Shown: positions 36,555-44,693 of the stretch, one piece after another | Numbering within the stretch: the first letter of the stretch is position 1 | Layout: each line of letters starts with the position of its first letter | Assembly: GCA_030524785.1 (NCBI GenBank) | Contig: JAUNFZ010000004.1 | Span: forward strand, 1-64,000 | Length of the DNA: 64,000 nucleotides | Source of the DNA: Eubacteriales bacterium | GTDB taxonomy: Bacteria; Bacillota; Clostridia; Lachnospirales; Lachnospiraceae | Direction of reading: 5' to 3' | Notes under the pieces: model-generated | The model's database searches: none | Told to the model about the DNA's origin: nothing | What the model saw: only the letters and a program-made list of their open reading frames with translations | Made by a program: the position numbers and the translations under genes

Positions 36555-37458
36555 TATCACCTCCATTTTCAATTATCTCAAATTTTTCTTTAATATGCGT
36601 CACCAGATGACAAACTGCCTCATTTTTCATCCGTTTCTTATTATAAACAAAATAATAGGCCACCTTCATCTGGGGAGAAATCTCCAGGCGCACTATATCC
36701 GGAAACTGCTCCGGCCTGCAGTTTTTGCGCAGCATAACGCCCACGCCCCAGCCAGCTCCCGCCAGAGAAATAACGTCCTTTCCTACACTGGTCGTCAGTG
36801 TAATATCAGGATGAAGCCCCGCTCTGGCGCAGGCATCCATCAGCATTTGATTCACAGCTACATTTGCATTATAGAGAATGAGCTTTTCCTGACACAGCTG
36901 TTCCAGCGAAACCCTCTGCTGTTCAGCCAGAAAATGCTTATGAGGCACCACTGCCGTCACCATATCCGTAAGAATACAGATATACCCCAACTGAGGGTCC
37001 GGCACATATTCATTCTGCGAAATACAGCCGCAGTCCAGCTCGCCTTTTGCAATGCGCCGTACAATCTTCTCCCGATCTACTGCACTGATTTCCAAATGGA
37101 TATGGCCGCACATTTCTTTAAAATCAGAGAGTTCCTCCATAATTCCGGTAAGACGCAACGTATCATTATATCCGATCTTAATACCATTTTGGTTGGACAT
37201 CTGATACTGTTTCAAATCCTCCTTCATGTTCTCATAAAGTTCCACCAGTTCTCTTGCATAGGGGACTACCTTTTCCCCTTCCTGCGTCATTGTCACACGA
37301 CGCAGAGAACGATCAAACAATTCGACTCCCAGACTGCTCTCCAACTGCTGAATATGCCTGGAAAGCGCAGCCTGAGAAATGTACTGTTCCTCTGCGCTTT
37401 CCATAAAATTATTGCTCTCCACCACCGACAGAAATTCTCTCATATATTCCAGCTTCAT
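36526..37458 (-). CDS. LysR family transcriptional regulator
   Basis: 310 residues. The winged helix at the N-terminus (REFLSVVESNNFMESAEEQY, then ISQAALSRHIQQLESSLGVE) is followed by a periplasmic-binding-type effector domain. The start ATG 37458 overlaps the stop of the upstream gene as ATGA and has GGAGG 9 nt before it; an ATG at 37464 is too close to that site. It lies between the transporter operon and a MATE gene and could control either. Confidence 0.88.
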   Translation of the reverse strand: MKLEYMREFLSVVESNNFMESAEEQYISQAALSRHIQQLESSLGVELFDRSLRRVTMTQEGEKVVPYARELVELYENMKEDLKQYQMSNQNGIKIGYNDTLRLTGIMEELSDFKEMCGHIHLEISAVDREKIVRRIAKGELDCGCISQNEYVPDPQLGYICILTDMVTAVVPHKHFLAEQQRVSLEQLCQEKLILYNANVAVNQMLMDACARAGLHPDITLTTSVGKDVISLAGAGWGVGVMLRKNCRPEQFPDIVRLEISPQMKVAYYFVYNKKRMKNEAVCHLVTHIKEKFEIIENGGDIAENKRVEQ

Positions 37459-37976
37459 TCGCATCTTCCTCCATCCAAAAGCCCTTTTTTTCTCTCTGCT
37501 TTGCAGAGTCCCGCCAAAATCACTGCGGCCAGCAAGTAAGAAAGCGGATAATAGAGCTCACTTTTTAAAAGGAAGGGGCTATACAGAAAAACAGCTGCTG
37601 TGCATGAAAGGGCTGCGGCAAGCATTGCCGCAGTCCCCGCTTTGCAGGCCCGTACAAAAAGCGTCGGTTTCCAGAACAAACATCCCATGCCCCATCCAAG
37701 GCAGGCTACTGCACAGGCCTGAAAGATTGTCACAAAGTCCAGCGTATTGTACAGAACAGGATCTGATGCACTTTTAGCAAAAGGCACAGCAGCGCACACC
37801 AGGATAAACATATAAATTCCTCTGTAAAGCAAATAGCGCCGTCGAGACATAGCTTTTCCCTTTTCTCCAATTCTAGCACTATCTTTAGCCTCCGCCTGCC
37901 TTATCCGATATCCCTCTATATCATATATTTCCAGGCTTTCCCTCAATCCATTCCTGTCAAGTGTTCTATTTCTCAT
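37455..37976 (-). CDS. four-helix membrane protein, unknown
   Basis: 173 residues: a polar N-terminal part of about 45 residues and four hydrophobic segments (for example GIYMFILVCAAVPFA, ACAVACLGWGMGCLFW, AAMLAAALSCTAAVFLY). No family is recognised. It starts 18 nt after oppF with AGGGG upstream and its stop overlaps the LysR start as ATGA, which supports real translation within the operon. Confidence 0.6.
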   Translation of the reverse strand: MRNRTLDRNGLRESLEIYDIEGYRIRQAEAKDSARIGEKGKAMSRRRYLLYRGIYMFILVCAAVPFAKSASDPVLYNTLDFVTIFQACAVACLGWGMGCLFWKPTLFVRACKAGTAAMLAAALSCTAAVFLYSPFLLKSELYYPLSYLLAAVILAGLCKAERKKGLLDGGRCE

Positions 37977-37994
37977 ATTCTGTACCCCTGTATG

Positions 37995-38951
37995 TTATCC
38001 GTTGATCTCATCTACGCGGCAGCATGCTGCGAAGCGATTGTTTTCCAACTCGCGAAGCACCTGAGGCTCGCTACATTTTTCTGTAGCATATGGACAGCGT
38101 GGTGCAAAGCGGCACCCAGGTTTCGGATTGATCGCCGATGTAATCTCTCCTTTCAGCTGCACCCTCTGGAAAGGCTTGGTGATATCCGTAGAGGGTATTG
38201 CAGACAACAGCGCCTTTGTGTAGGGATGCATAGGCTTCTTAAACAGCTCCTTTGTGGGACTTTTTTCTACAAGCTGGCCCAGATACATTACACAGATATT
38301 ATCCGAAATATGGCGTACAACAGAAAGATCATGGGTCACAAACATATAGGAAATGCCAAGAGAATCCTGCAAATCCATCAATAAGTTCAACACCTGGGCC
38401 TGAATCGACACATCCAGTGCGGACACCGGTTCATCGCAAACGATAAACTCCGGATTCAGTGCCAGCGCCCGGGCAATCCCCACACGCTGGCGGCGTCCGC
38501 CGTCAAGCTCATGAGGATAACAGGAGCGAAGCCTCTCATCCACCCCCACCAACTCCAGAAGCCTGTTGGCTTCCTCTCTGATCTGCGCTTTATTCTTAAA
38601 GCGTTTTGAATAGGCCAGTGGTTCATAAACGGTACTCTCAATCCTCATGCGGGGATTCAGAGAAGAATAAGGATCCTGAAAAACAATCTGCATTTTCTCC
38701 CGAATCTGTTTCAGTTTCTTTCCCTTCACATGCGTGATATCTTCTCCATTCAGGAAAATCTGTCCGTCCGTAGCTTCCTGTAGATGAATGATCGTTCGTC
38801 CCAGGGTAGACTTACCGCACCCGGATTCTCCCACAACCCCCAGTGTTTCTCCTTTTCCAATGGTAAAAGAAACATCATCCACCGCATGGTTAAGCCCCAT
38901 AGGAACTTTAAAATATTTCTTGAGATTCTTTACTTCAATTAATGTTTCCAT
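37995..38951 (-). CDS. oppF: oligopeptide-type ABC transporter ATPase (OppF-like)
   Basis: 318 residues. Walker A is GESGCGKSTLGR, the Q loop is in IVFQDPYSSLNPRM, the signature reads LDGGRRQR rather than the common LSGGQQR, Walker B is FIVCDEPVSALD and the switch His is in FVTHDL. The C-terminal CRFAPRCPYATEKC is the cysteine-containing tail of oligopeptide ATPases. It pairs with OppD, whose gene ends 3 nt before. Confidence 0.9.
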   Translation of the reverse strand: METLIEVKNLKKYFKVPMGLNHAVDDVSFTIGKGETLGVVGESGCGKSTLGRTIIHLQEATDGQIFLNGEDITHVKGKKLKQIREKMQIVFQDPYSSLNPRMRIESTVYEPLAYSKRFKNKAQIREEANRLLELVGVDERLRSCYPHELDGGRRQRVGIARALALNPEFIVCDEPVSALDVSIQAQVLNLLMDLQDSLGISYMFVTHDLSVVRHISDNICVMYLGQLVEKSPTKELFKKPMHPYTKALLSAIPSTDITKPFQRVQLKGEITSAINPKPGCRFAPRCPYATEKCSEPQVLRELENNRFAACCRVDEING

Positions 38952-38954
38952 CTC

Positions 38955-39935
38955 TTATTCCTCCCGAAGTTTCAGCCAGCAACGGCAAAAATGTCCCGGA
39001 GATATCTCCACATTGGGAACCTCTCCTTGTCTGCACCGTTCCTGTGCATAAGGACAGCGCGGATGGAACAGACACCCCTGCGGCAACTCCGTGGGATTTG
39101 GCATGGAGCCCTCAATAGGCGTAAGTCGCTGAGCGTCTTCCACCATGCTTGGCAGGGATTGAAACAGACCAACCGTATAAGGATGAGCAGGAGACAGAAA
39201 AATATCCTTTTTCGTACCCATCTCAATAATCTGTCCCGCGTAAACTGTAGCCACCTTATCACAAGTCTGCGCCACAACGCCAAGATCATGTGTAATCAGT
39301 ATCATAGACGTATTGAATTTTTCTTTCAAATCGGCAATCAAATCCAGCACCTGCGCCTGAATCGTCACATCCAGCGCAGTGGTAGGTTCATCTGCCAGCA
39401 AAAGTTCGGGATTACAGGCTAAGGCCATGGCAATCACAACCCTCTGCTTCATCCCGCCGGAAAACTCAAAGGGATACTCCCCGTACCGTCCCGCCGGAAT
39501 TCCTACCCGCTCCAGCATTTCCTCCGCCTTTTTTCTGGCTTCCTCTTTTGTGTAATCATTGTGCAGCATCAAGCCTTCTGAAATCTGGGTTCCCACTGTT
39601 TGAAGCGGGTTGAGAGCCGTCATGGGGTCCTGAAAGATCATCGATATTTTTTCACCCCGCAGATGCTGCATTTCATTCTCGGAGAGCTGATTCAGCTCTG
39701 TACCATCAAAATATATTTCACCTCCCAGCACTTTAGCCGGAGGATTCGGCAGGATACGCAGAATCGCCTTCGCTATCGTCGTCTTTCCCGCACCGGTTTC
39801 CCCAACCAGCCCCAGTGTTTCTCCCTTTTCCAGTTCAAAAGACACTTTATTCACCGCGCGCACGATCTTTTTTCCGGAGGTATAAATCACTTCCAGATTC
39901 CTGACCGACAGGAATTTATTTTCTGTTTCGCTCAT
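38955..39935 (-). CDS. oppD: oligopeptide-type ABC transporter ATPase (OppD-like)
   Basis: 326 residues. Walker A GETGAGKTTIAKAI, signature FSGGMKQRVVIAMAL, Walker B LLLADEPTTALD, switch His in LITHDLG, and the tail CLFHPRCPYAQERC. It forms a dimer with OppF to drive uptake. It lies 14 nt after oppC. Confidence 0.9.
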   Translation of the reverse strand: MSETENKFLSVRNLEVIYTSGKKIVRAVNKVSFELEKGETLGLVGETGAGKTTIAKAILRILPNPPAKVLGGEIYFDGTELNQLSENEMQHLRGEKISMIFQDPMTALNPLQTVGTQISEGLMLHNDYTKEEARKKAEEMLERVGIPAGRYGEYPFEFSGGMKQRVVIAMALACNPELLLADEPTTALDVTIQAQVLDLIADLKEKFNTSMILITHDLGVVAQTCDKVATVYAGQIIEMGTKKDIFLSPAHPYTVGLFQSLPSMVEDAQRLTPIEGSMPNPTELPQGCLFHPRCPYAQERCRQGEVPNVEISPGHFCRCWLKLREE

Positions 39936-39949
39936 AATCGACCTCTCCT

Positions 39950-40813
39950 TTAGCTTCTTAATTTAGGATCTAACGCATCACGCAGGGCATCTCCCAGTAG
40001 ATTAATTGCAAAAACCGTAAGCGCAATAAAAATACCAGGCCATATAATCATATGGGGATATACCAGTATGTAGCTTCTGGCGTCCGCCAACATTGCACCC
40101 CATTCCGGGGTCGGCGGTTGCACGCCCAGGCCAATATAGCTCAGAGTAGCCGCCATCATAATATTGTTTCCAATTCCCATTGTACACCCAACCAGCATCG
40201 GTGAAAATACATTAGGTAGCAGATGGCCAAACATAATTTTTACTTTGGAACAATTGATAGACTCCGCCGCTTCCAGATATTCCATGGATCGTTCTTTCAG
40301 AATCTGCGCTCTGGTCGTACGCACACCGCCGGGCAGAGTACTGACCGAAAGCGCCAGGATCGTGTTAAAAAATCCTGCGCCAAAAGCTGTGGAAATCAGA
40401 ATACACAGAAGGATTCCTGGAAGCGACGCCCAGATATCCATCAGACGCATAATAATATTTTCCACTTTTCCTCCAAAATACCCCGCTATGCTTCCCAAAA
40501 TTACACTTAACACCATGCCGAACACTGAGGATGCCAGACCCAGCGCAAGAGAAAAGCGGCCGCCGTACAGCAAACGGCTGAAAATATCCCGACCTAAATT
40601 ATCTGTTCCGCACAGATGCTTCAGGGAAGGCCCCTGACACATAGCTGTCAAATCCATATCATTCTGCCCATATGGCGCAACGAGTGGCGCAAACACACAG
40701 CAGAAAACCAGTACTATCAGAATAATCGTACCAATTCTGGCATTGACGCCCTTCTCCAAACGTTTCAACGTCTCCAGAAAATAATAGTTCTTCGCAGATT
40801 TTTCCCGTTTCAT
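39950..40813 (-). CDS. oppC: oligopeptide-type ABC transporter permease (OppC-like)
   Basis: 287 residues with about six membrane segments, the OppC-type N-terminal extension and a conserved periplasmic-side LCGTDNLGRDIFSRLLYG followed by the cytoplasmic coupling loop SINCSKVKIMFGHLLPN. Its ATG overlaps the oppB stop by 4 nt (ATGA). Confidence 0.9.
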   Translation of the reverse strand: MKREKSAKNYYFLETLKRLEKGVNARIGTIILIVLVFCCVFAPLVAPYGQNDMDLTAMCQGPSLKHLCGTDNLGRDIFSRLLYGGRFSLALGLASSVFGMVLSVILGSIAGYFGGKVENIIMRLMDIWASLPGILLCILISTAFGAGFFNTILALSVSTLPGGVRTTRAQILKERSMEYLEAAESINCSKVKIMFGHLLPNVFSPMLVGCTMGIGNNIMMAATLSYIGLGVQPPTPEWGAMLADARSYILVYPHMIIWPGIFIALTVFAINLLGDALRDALDPKLRS

Positions 40814-41763
40814 TTAGCTTTCCTCCTTTTCCCTCCGGTATAACGGGCTTTGATTCTTGGATCAAGGAAAGCGTATGCAAGATCCGTAACAATCATAGCA
40901 AGAGAGGCAAATACCGCAAAAAACAGAACGCAGGCACGAATTACCGGATAATCCCGGCTGTTGATTCCGTTCAGCATATACAATCCAACACCGGGAATGG
41001 AAAATACGCTTTCAATGATCGCACTCCCTGCAATAACGTTGGAGAGCGCTCCGCCCATGGCAGTAATTGCAGGCATCATAGCGTTGGGCAGCATATGTCT
41101 CAAAACCACCTGATTTTCCGTCTGGCCTTTTGCCCGGGCCGTTGTAATAAAATCTGCTCTAAAGACATCCAGAATACTGGAACGCATCTGACGTGCATTC
41201 ATTGCCACTCCGGTCAGAGCCGAGGCAATCACTGGCAGAATAAAACATGTCCACGTATTGATTCCATACGCCGGAAGCCATCCCAGTTTCAGTGAAAACA
41301 CAATAATCATCATCAATGCCAGCCAGAAATTCGGGCAAGAAACAAGCACCATCGTGATAGCCATAGTTACGGAATCCTGCCATTTTCCAGCATGGGTTCC
41401 AGCAAAAACACCAAGACTGATTCCCAGCGCAAAATTCAAAATCATAGATGCAAAGCCAATAATGAGCGTGTAGCCCAGACGATTTGTCAATTCCTGATAT
41501 ACCGGAACACCGTAAAGCCAGGACGTACCAAAATCAAATTTCAAAAATGTATTGTACATAAATTCTCCCAGCTGTACCAGATACGGCCGGTCTGTTCCCA
41601 GGCTGTGGCTCATTACCTGAACTTCCGCCTCTGTGGCGGAGCCTCCCAGCAATACGCGGGCCGGTTCCCCCGGCGTAAAATACAAAATTGTAAAAATAAT
41701 AAATGCAGTCACAAACACGATCACCACTGTGGTAAGCAGCCGCTTTATCACATATCTTCCCAT
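40810..41763 (-). CDS. oppB: oligopeptide-type ABC transporter permease (OppB-like)
   Basis: 317 residues. The start MGRYVIKRLLTTVVIVFVTA and the FYTPGEPAR-like segment YFTPGEPARVLLGG are typical of OppB/DppB permeases; the coupling loop is RAKGQTENQVVLRHMLPNA. About six membrane helices. It forms the channel with OppC. Confidence 0.9.
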   Translation of the reverse strand: MGRYVIKRLLTTVVIVFVTAFIIFTILYFTPGEPARVLLGGSATEAEVQVMSHSLGTDRPYLVQLGEFMYNTFLKFDFGTSWLYGVPVYQELTNRLGYTLIIGFASMILNFALGISLGVFAGTHAGKWQDSVTMAITMVLVSCPNFWLALMMIIVFSLKLGWLPAYGINTWTCFILPVIASALTGVAMNARQMRSSILDVFRADFITTARAKGQTENQVVLRHMLPNAMMPAITAMGGALSNVIAGSAIIESVFSIPGVGLYMLNGINSRDYPVIRACVLFFAVFASLAMIVTDLAYAFLDPRIKARYTGGKRRKAK

Positions 41764-41796
41764 AAGTCACATTCTCCTGATTGCTGTTGATATAGG

Positions 41797-41833
41797 CTTC
41801 GCCGCCTGGATTACAAAATAGCAGGCGGCGAAG
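41797..41833 (-). promoter_or_regulatory. stem-loop between the binding-protein and permease genes
   Basis: CTTCGCCGCCTG (41797-41808) and CAGGCGGCGAAG (41822-41833) pair perfectly over 12 bp around a 13-nt loop. There is no T run, so it is more likely an mRNA-stabilising or partial-stop element that keeps binding protein levels above permease levels, as is common in such operons. Confidence 0.65.
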
Positions 41834-41875
41834 TATATTACTTCATTTTCAAATTGTCAAAACCGCTGTTTGGGA

Positions 41876-43474
41876 TTATTCCAAATAGAAGGTGAAGCTA
41901 CTGAAATTCGGCTGGATTCCTCCCGGGAAAAACGCCACTTCCGCAATATCTGCAGATGCAATCATATTCTGATACGGAGCAAACAGGAAATCGTGGTACG
42001 CATTCTCAAGAATGTAATTTTTGAGTGCCGTCATATTTTCATCTGTATGGCCTTCTAAAGAATACGCTGTCTGGAAGGTTTCCTCCAACGTATCATCTGC
42101 CACAAAACCGAAAGCCATATCATTGCCGTATTCCTTTTTATTAAGGATACGATTCAGGCCGTTAATCATGTTGGCACCACCTGCCCCATAGGTTACATAC
42201 AAATCCCATGCCGTCTCGTCCGCACAATAATTCGGCAGAAGATTCGCTTCCACGATTGCCAGCTCTGTCTCTATTCCCACATTTTTCAGAAGGGCCTGAA
42301 TCATAGTAAGCGCATTCTTTGCATTGGCGCTGTTGTCTCCCATCAATTTCAACGTCTCTCCATTATAACTGCTCTTGTCAAGGTATTCCTTCGCCAACTC
42401 CGGGTCAAAGGTGTTGATATACGTTTCTTCTTCAAACCATTCTGCCGGAATATCTGTCTGGTAAGAACTTCCGATAGTAACCATTGGCTCACAGTTTCCT
42501 ACCGCCGTTGCAATTGCCTCATTATTCAGCGCATAATAAACTGCCAGGCGGAAATTAATATCATTGCCAACATGCCCCTCCAATTGGTTCGGCGTTATAT
42601 ACCACCACTGTCCATTCAATTCACTGATTACAGAATATTGATCCGCATAGGCTCCGCCTTCCTGGAAATCGCCGATACTGTCTGCAGAAACACTGGCTAC
42701 AAAATCTACCGTCCCATTCTGCAGAGCAATAACCTGCTGCGCTGCCTCCGCAATCACATCAAACTCGATCGTCTGCACATTCGCCTGTACAATCTCCGAC
42801 TCTGCCAGTTCATCTTCCTGCCAGTAGTTTTCATTCACTGAACAAACCACAGAAGAACCGCTGGTAAAGCTATCCACTACATAACGCCCTGTACCGACAG
42901 GCTCTGTTGCAAAATTACCTTCTTCAAAAGCCTTCTGGCTGAAAATAATCGTTGTGCCCCAGATAGCCTGCAAAGCACTGAGACTGGTAATCGGTTTCGT
43001 CCAGGTAAAGCGTACCGTATAGTCATCCACCTTTTCCACGCTCTCGTAGTAATCGTACTTTACAGCATATCCCGTCTCCTGAAGATAATTGTAAGAATAT
43101 ACTACATCGTCCGCCGTAATGTGATTGCCTGCGCTGTCGTATACATTATCGTATATCTCCACATCACAATGCAAATCGTCTACCTCCGTATAGTTCTTAC
43201 CGATCAGAGGCTCATATACGTCTGTTCCATTTTCCCAAAACAATGTCTGATAAATCAGTTTAAAAATATATTTGCGGTCGCCTGTATTATAATTACAGGG
43301 AAGAAGATCCTGAGGATCAGACCCGATCGCCACCACCAGTTTTTCGTACTTTTCATCACTGTTAGCCGTACTTTTACGGCTTTCATCCACTGTGCCTTCC
43401 GCTGCTGCTGCCAGTGGAGCCACTGCCACTGCTGCTGCCAGTAACAAAGACATTGCTTTCATACGTTTTCTCAT
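41876..43474 (-). CDS. family 5 extracellular solute-binding protein
   Basis: 532 residues. A signal sequence (MRKRMKAMSLLLAAAVAVAP, likely cut after AAAA) has no Cys, so it lacks the lipobox usual in Gram-positive binding proteins. The mature part has the SBP_bac_5 features: LIYQTLFWENGTDVYEPLIG, ITADDVVYSYNYL and VGTGRYVVDSF. It should deliver a peptide, glycoside or similar ligand to the OppBCDF system. The start has GGAAGGGTGA upstream and a promoter at 43509-43537. Confidence 0.88.
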   Translation of the reverse strand: MRKRMKAMSLLLAAAVAVAPLAAAAEGTVDESRKSTANSDEKYEKLVVAIGSDPQDLLPCNYNTGDRKYIFKLIYQTLFWENGTDVYEPLIGKNYTEVDDLHCDVEIYDNVYDSAGNHITADDVVYSYNYLQETGYAVKYDYYESVEKVDDYTVRFTWTKPITSLSALQAIWGTTIIFSQKAFEEGNFATEPVGTGRYVVDSFTSGSSVVCSVNENYWQEDELAESEIVQANVQTIEFDVIAEAAQQVIALQNGTVDFVASVSADSIGDFQEGGAYADQYSVISELNGQWWYITPNQLEGHVGNDINFRLAVYYALNNEAIATAVGNCEPMVTIGSSYQTDIPAEWFEEETYINTFDPELAKEYLDKSSYNGETLKLMGDNSANAKNALTMIQALLKNVGIETELAIVEANLLPNYCADETAWDLYVTYGAGGANMINGLNRILNKKEYGNDMAFGFVADDTLEETFQTAYSLEGHTDENMTALKNYILENAYHDFLFAPYQNMIASADIAEVAFFPGGIQPNFSSFTFYLE

Positions 43475-43508
43475 AAATTCACCCTTCCTTCTTTATTCTC
43501 ATATCTCC

Positions 43509-43537
43509 GTATAAGATAGTTACACCATATCAGACAA
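43509..43537 (-). promoter_or_regulatory. sigma-A promoter of the transporter operon
   Basis: On the minus strand TTGTCT (43532-43537) is followed after 17 bp by TTATAC (43509-43514), about 35 nt before the binding-protein gene. Confidence 0.65.
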
Positions 43538-43641
43538 TCTGCACATAAGCAATCCGATTTCCTATCCTGCTTTTTGCAAAAATCGCATAAATCTTTTTTT
43601 ACTATCCAATTTTTATTGTGTATTTTGTCTCATTTACATTT

Positions 43642-43670
43642 AAAAAAGCCGCCGTATTCATACGGCAGCC
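43642..43670 (-). terminator. terminator after the LysR gene
   Basis: A 10-bp stem with two G-T pairs around a TGAA loop (43648-43670) is followed on the minus strand by six T (43642-43647), 17 nt after the LysR stop codon. Confidence 0.8.
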
Positions 43671-43686
43671 TTTCATAGTAATCATA

Positions 43687-44589
43687 TCAACGTTCCCTGT
43701 ACTCCCGCACAAAAGCGGCAAAACGCCGAACCACCGGTGAAACCTCTCCTACCCGGCAAATCATATTCAAAGCCAGTCCCATCTGCGGTCTGATAGGGAT
43801 CATAATTACATCTGTAATATTGTTCGACGCCAAAAATTCCATAACAGGAAACCTTGTTACCAGCGCCACACCTACGCCCCTTCGCACCATCTCTATATAT
43901 TCGTTGGTGCGAAGTCCAGAAAAAACAATATCCGGATCCAGCCCTTCTCCCCGGCACATTGCCATGCCATACTTGTAAGCCGAAGAATTCACAGGCATCA
44001 TAATAAATTTCTCATGGGCAAGCTGTTTCAGCGATACGTATTCCCTATCTGCAAATCTAAAATCTTTGGGGACAAGCACCGCCATCTGCTCCGGCATTAC
44101 AAGTTCCCTGAAATACTCCGCATCCTGCATATTTTCCAGTTCAATGTCAAAACCTATGTCACATTCCTGGCTGCTCAGACTTTGCAGAAGTGCGTCACTC
44201 TCCTGCTCCATGATATTAAAAACCACATTGGGAAAGCGCCTTGCAAACTCCATACACAGATCGCCAATTCGATATGCGCTGTAATTCCTCATAGACGCAA
44301 CCCTCAGATAATATTTTTTAGATTTTTCTGCTTTCTGACGTTCCAGTATCTGATCCATCTGCTCCAGAACCTGACTACTTCTCCTGGCATACTCATAAAA
44401 AATACGTCCCTCACTCGTCAGCTCTAACTTTCTTGTGGATCGCTTCAAAAGCTCGGTCTGCATTTCTGCTTCCAGTTTCTGAAGATGTCTGGTTATGGCC
44501 GTCTGTGTCATGTTCATCTTTTTCGCAGCCGCTGTAAAACTGCCCGAATCCACCAAGACTACAAACTCCTGTAAATATCTGAGCCGCAT
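43687..44589 (-). CDS. LysR family transcriptional regulator
   Basis: 301 residues. The winged helix (LQEFVVLVDSGSFTAAAKKM, then MTQTAITRHLQKLEAEMQTE) precedes the two-lobe effector domain. ATG 44589 is chosen because AAGGAGA lies 7 nt before it; seven extra codons are open upstream. It has its own promoter (44622-44650) and terminator, and stands between the transporter operon and the hydrolase-deacetylase pair, either of which it may control. Confidence 0.88.
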   Translation of the reverse strand: MRLRYLQEFVVLVDSGSFTAAAKKMNMTQTAITRHLQKLEAEMQTELLKRSTRKLELTSEGRIFYEYARRSSQVLEQMDQILERQKAEKSKKYYLRVASMRNYSAYRIGDLCMEFARRFPNVVFNIMEQESDALLQSLSSQECDIGFDIELENMQDAEYFRELVMPEQMAVLVPKDFRFADREYVSLKQLAHEKFIMMPVNSSAYKYGMAMCRGEGLDPDIVFSGLRTNEYIEMVRRGVGVALVTRFPVMEFLASNNITDVIMIPIRPQMGLALNMICRVGEVSPVVRRFAAFVREYRER

Positions 44590-44621
44590 GATTCTCTCCT
44601 TAACCGTCATTTTATGACATT

Positions 44622-44650
44622 ATTATCGCACATTTTCTATGTTTTTTCAA
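44622..44650 (-). promoter_or_regulatory. sigma-A promoter of the second LysR gene
   Basis: On the minus strand TTGAAA (44645-44650) is followed after 17 bp by GATAAT (44622-44627), ending 33 nt before the start codon. Confidence 0.65.
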
Positions 44651-44693
44651 TTCATCGCCGGAAAGAACATCTCGGTCATTTTATGGAAATATT

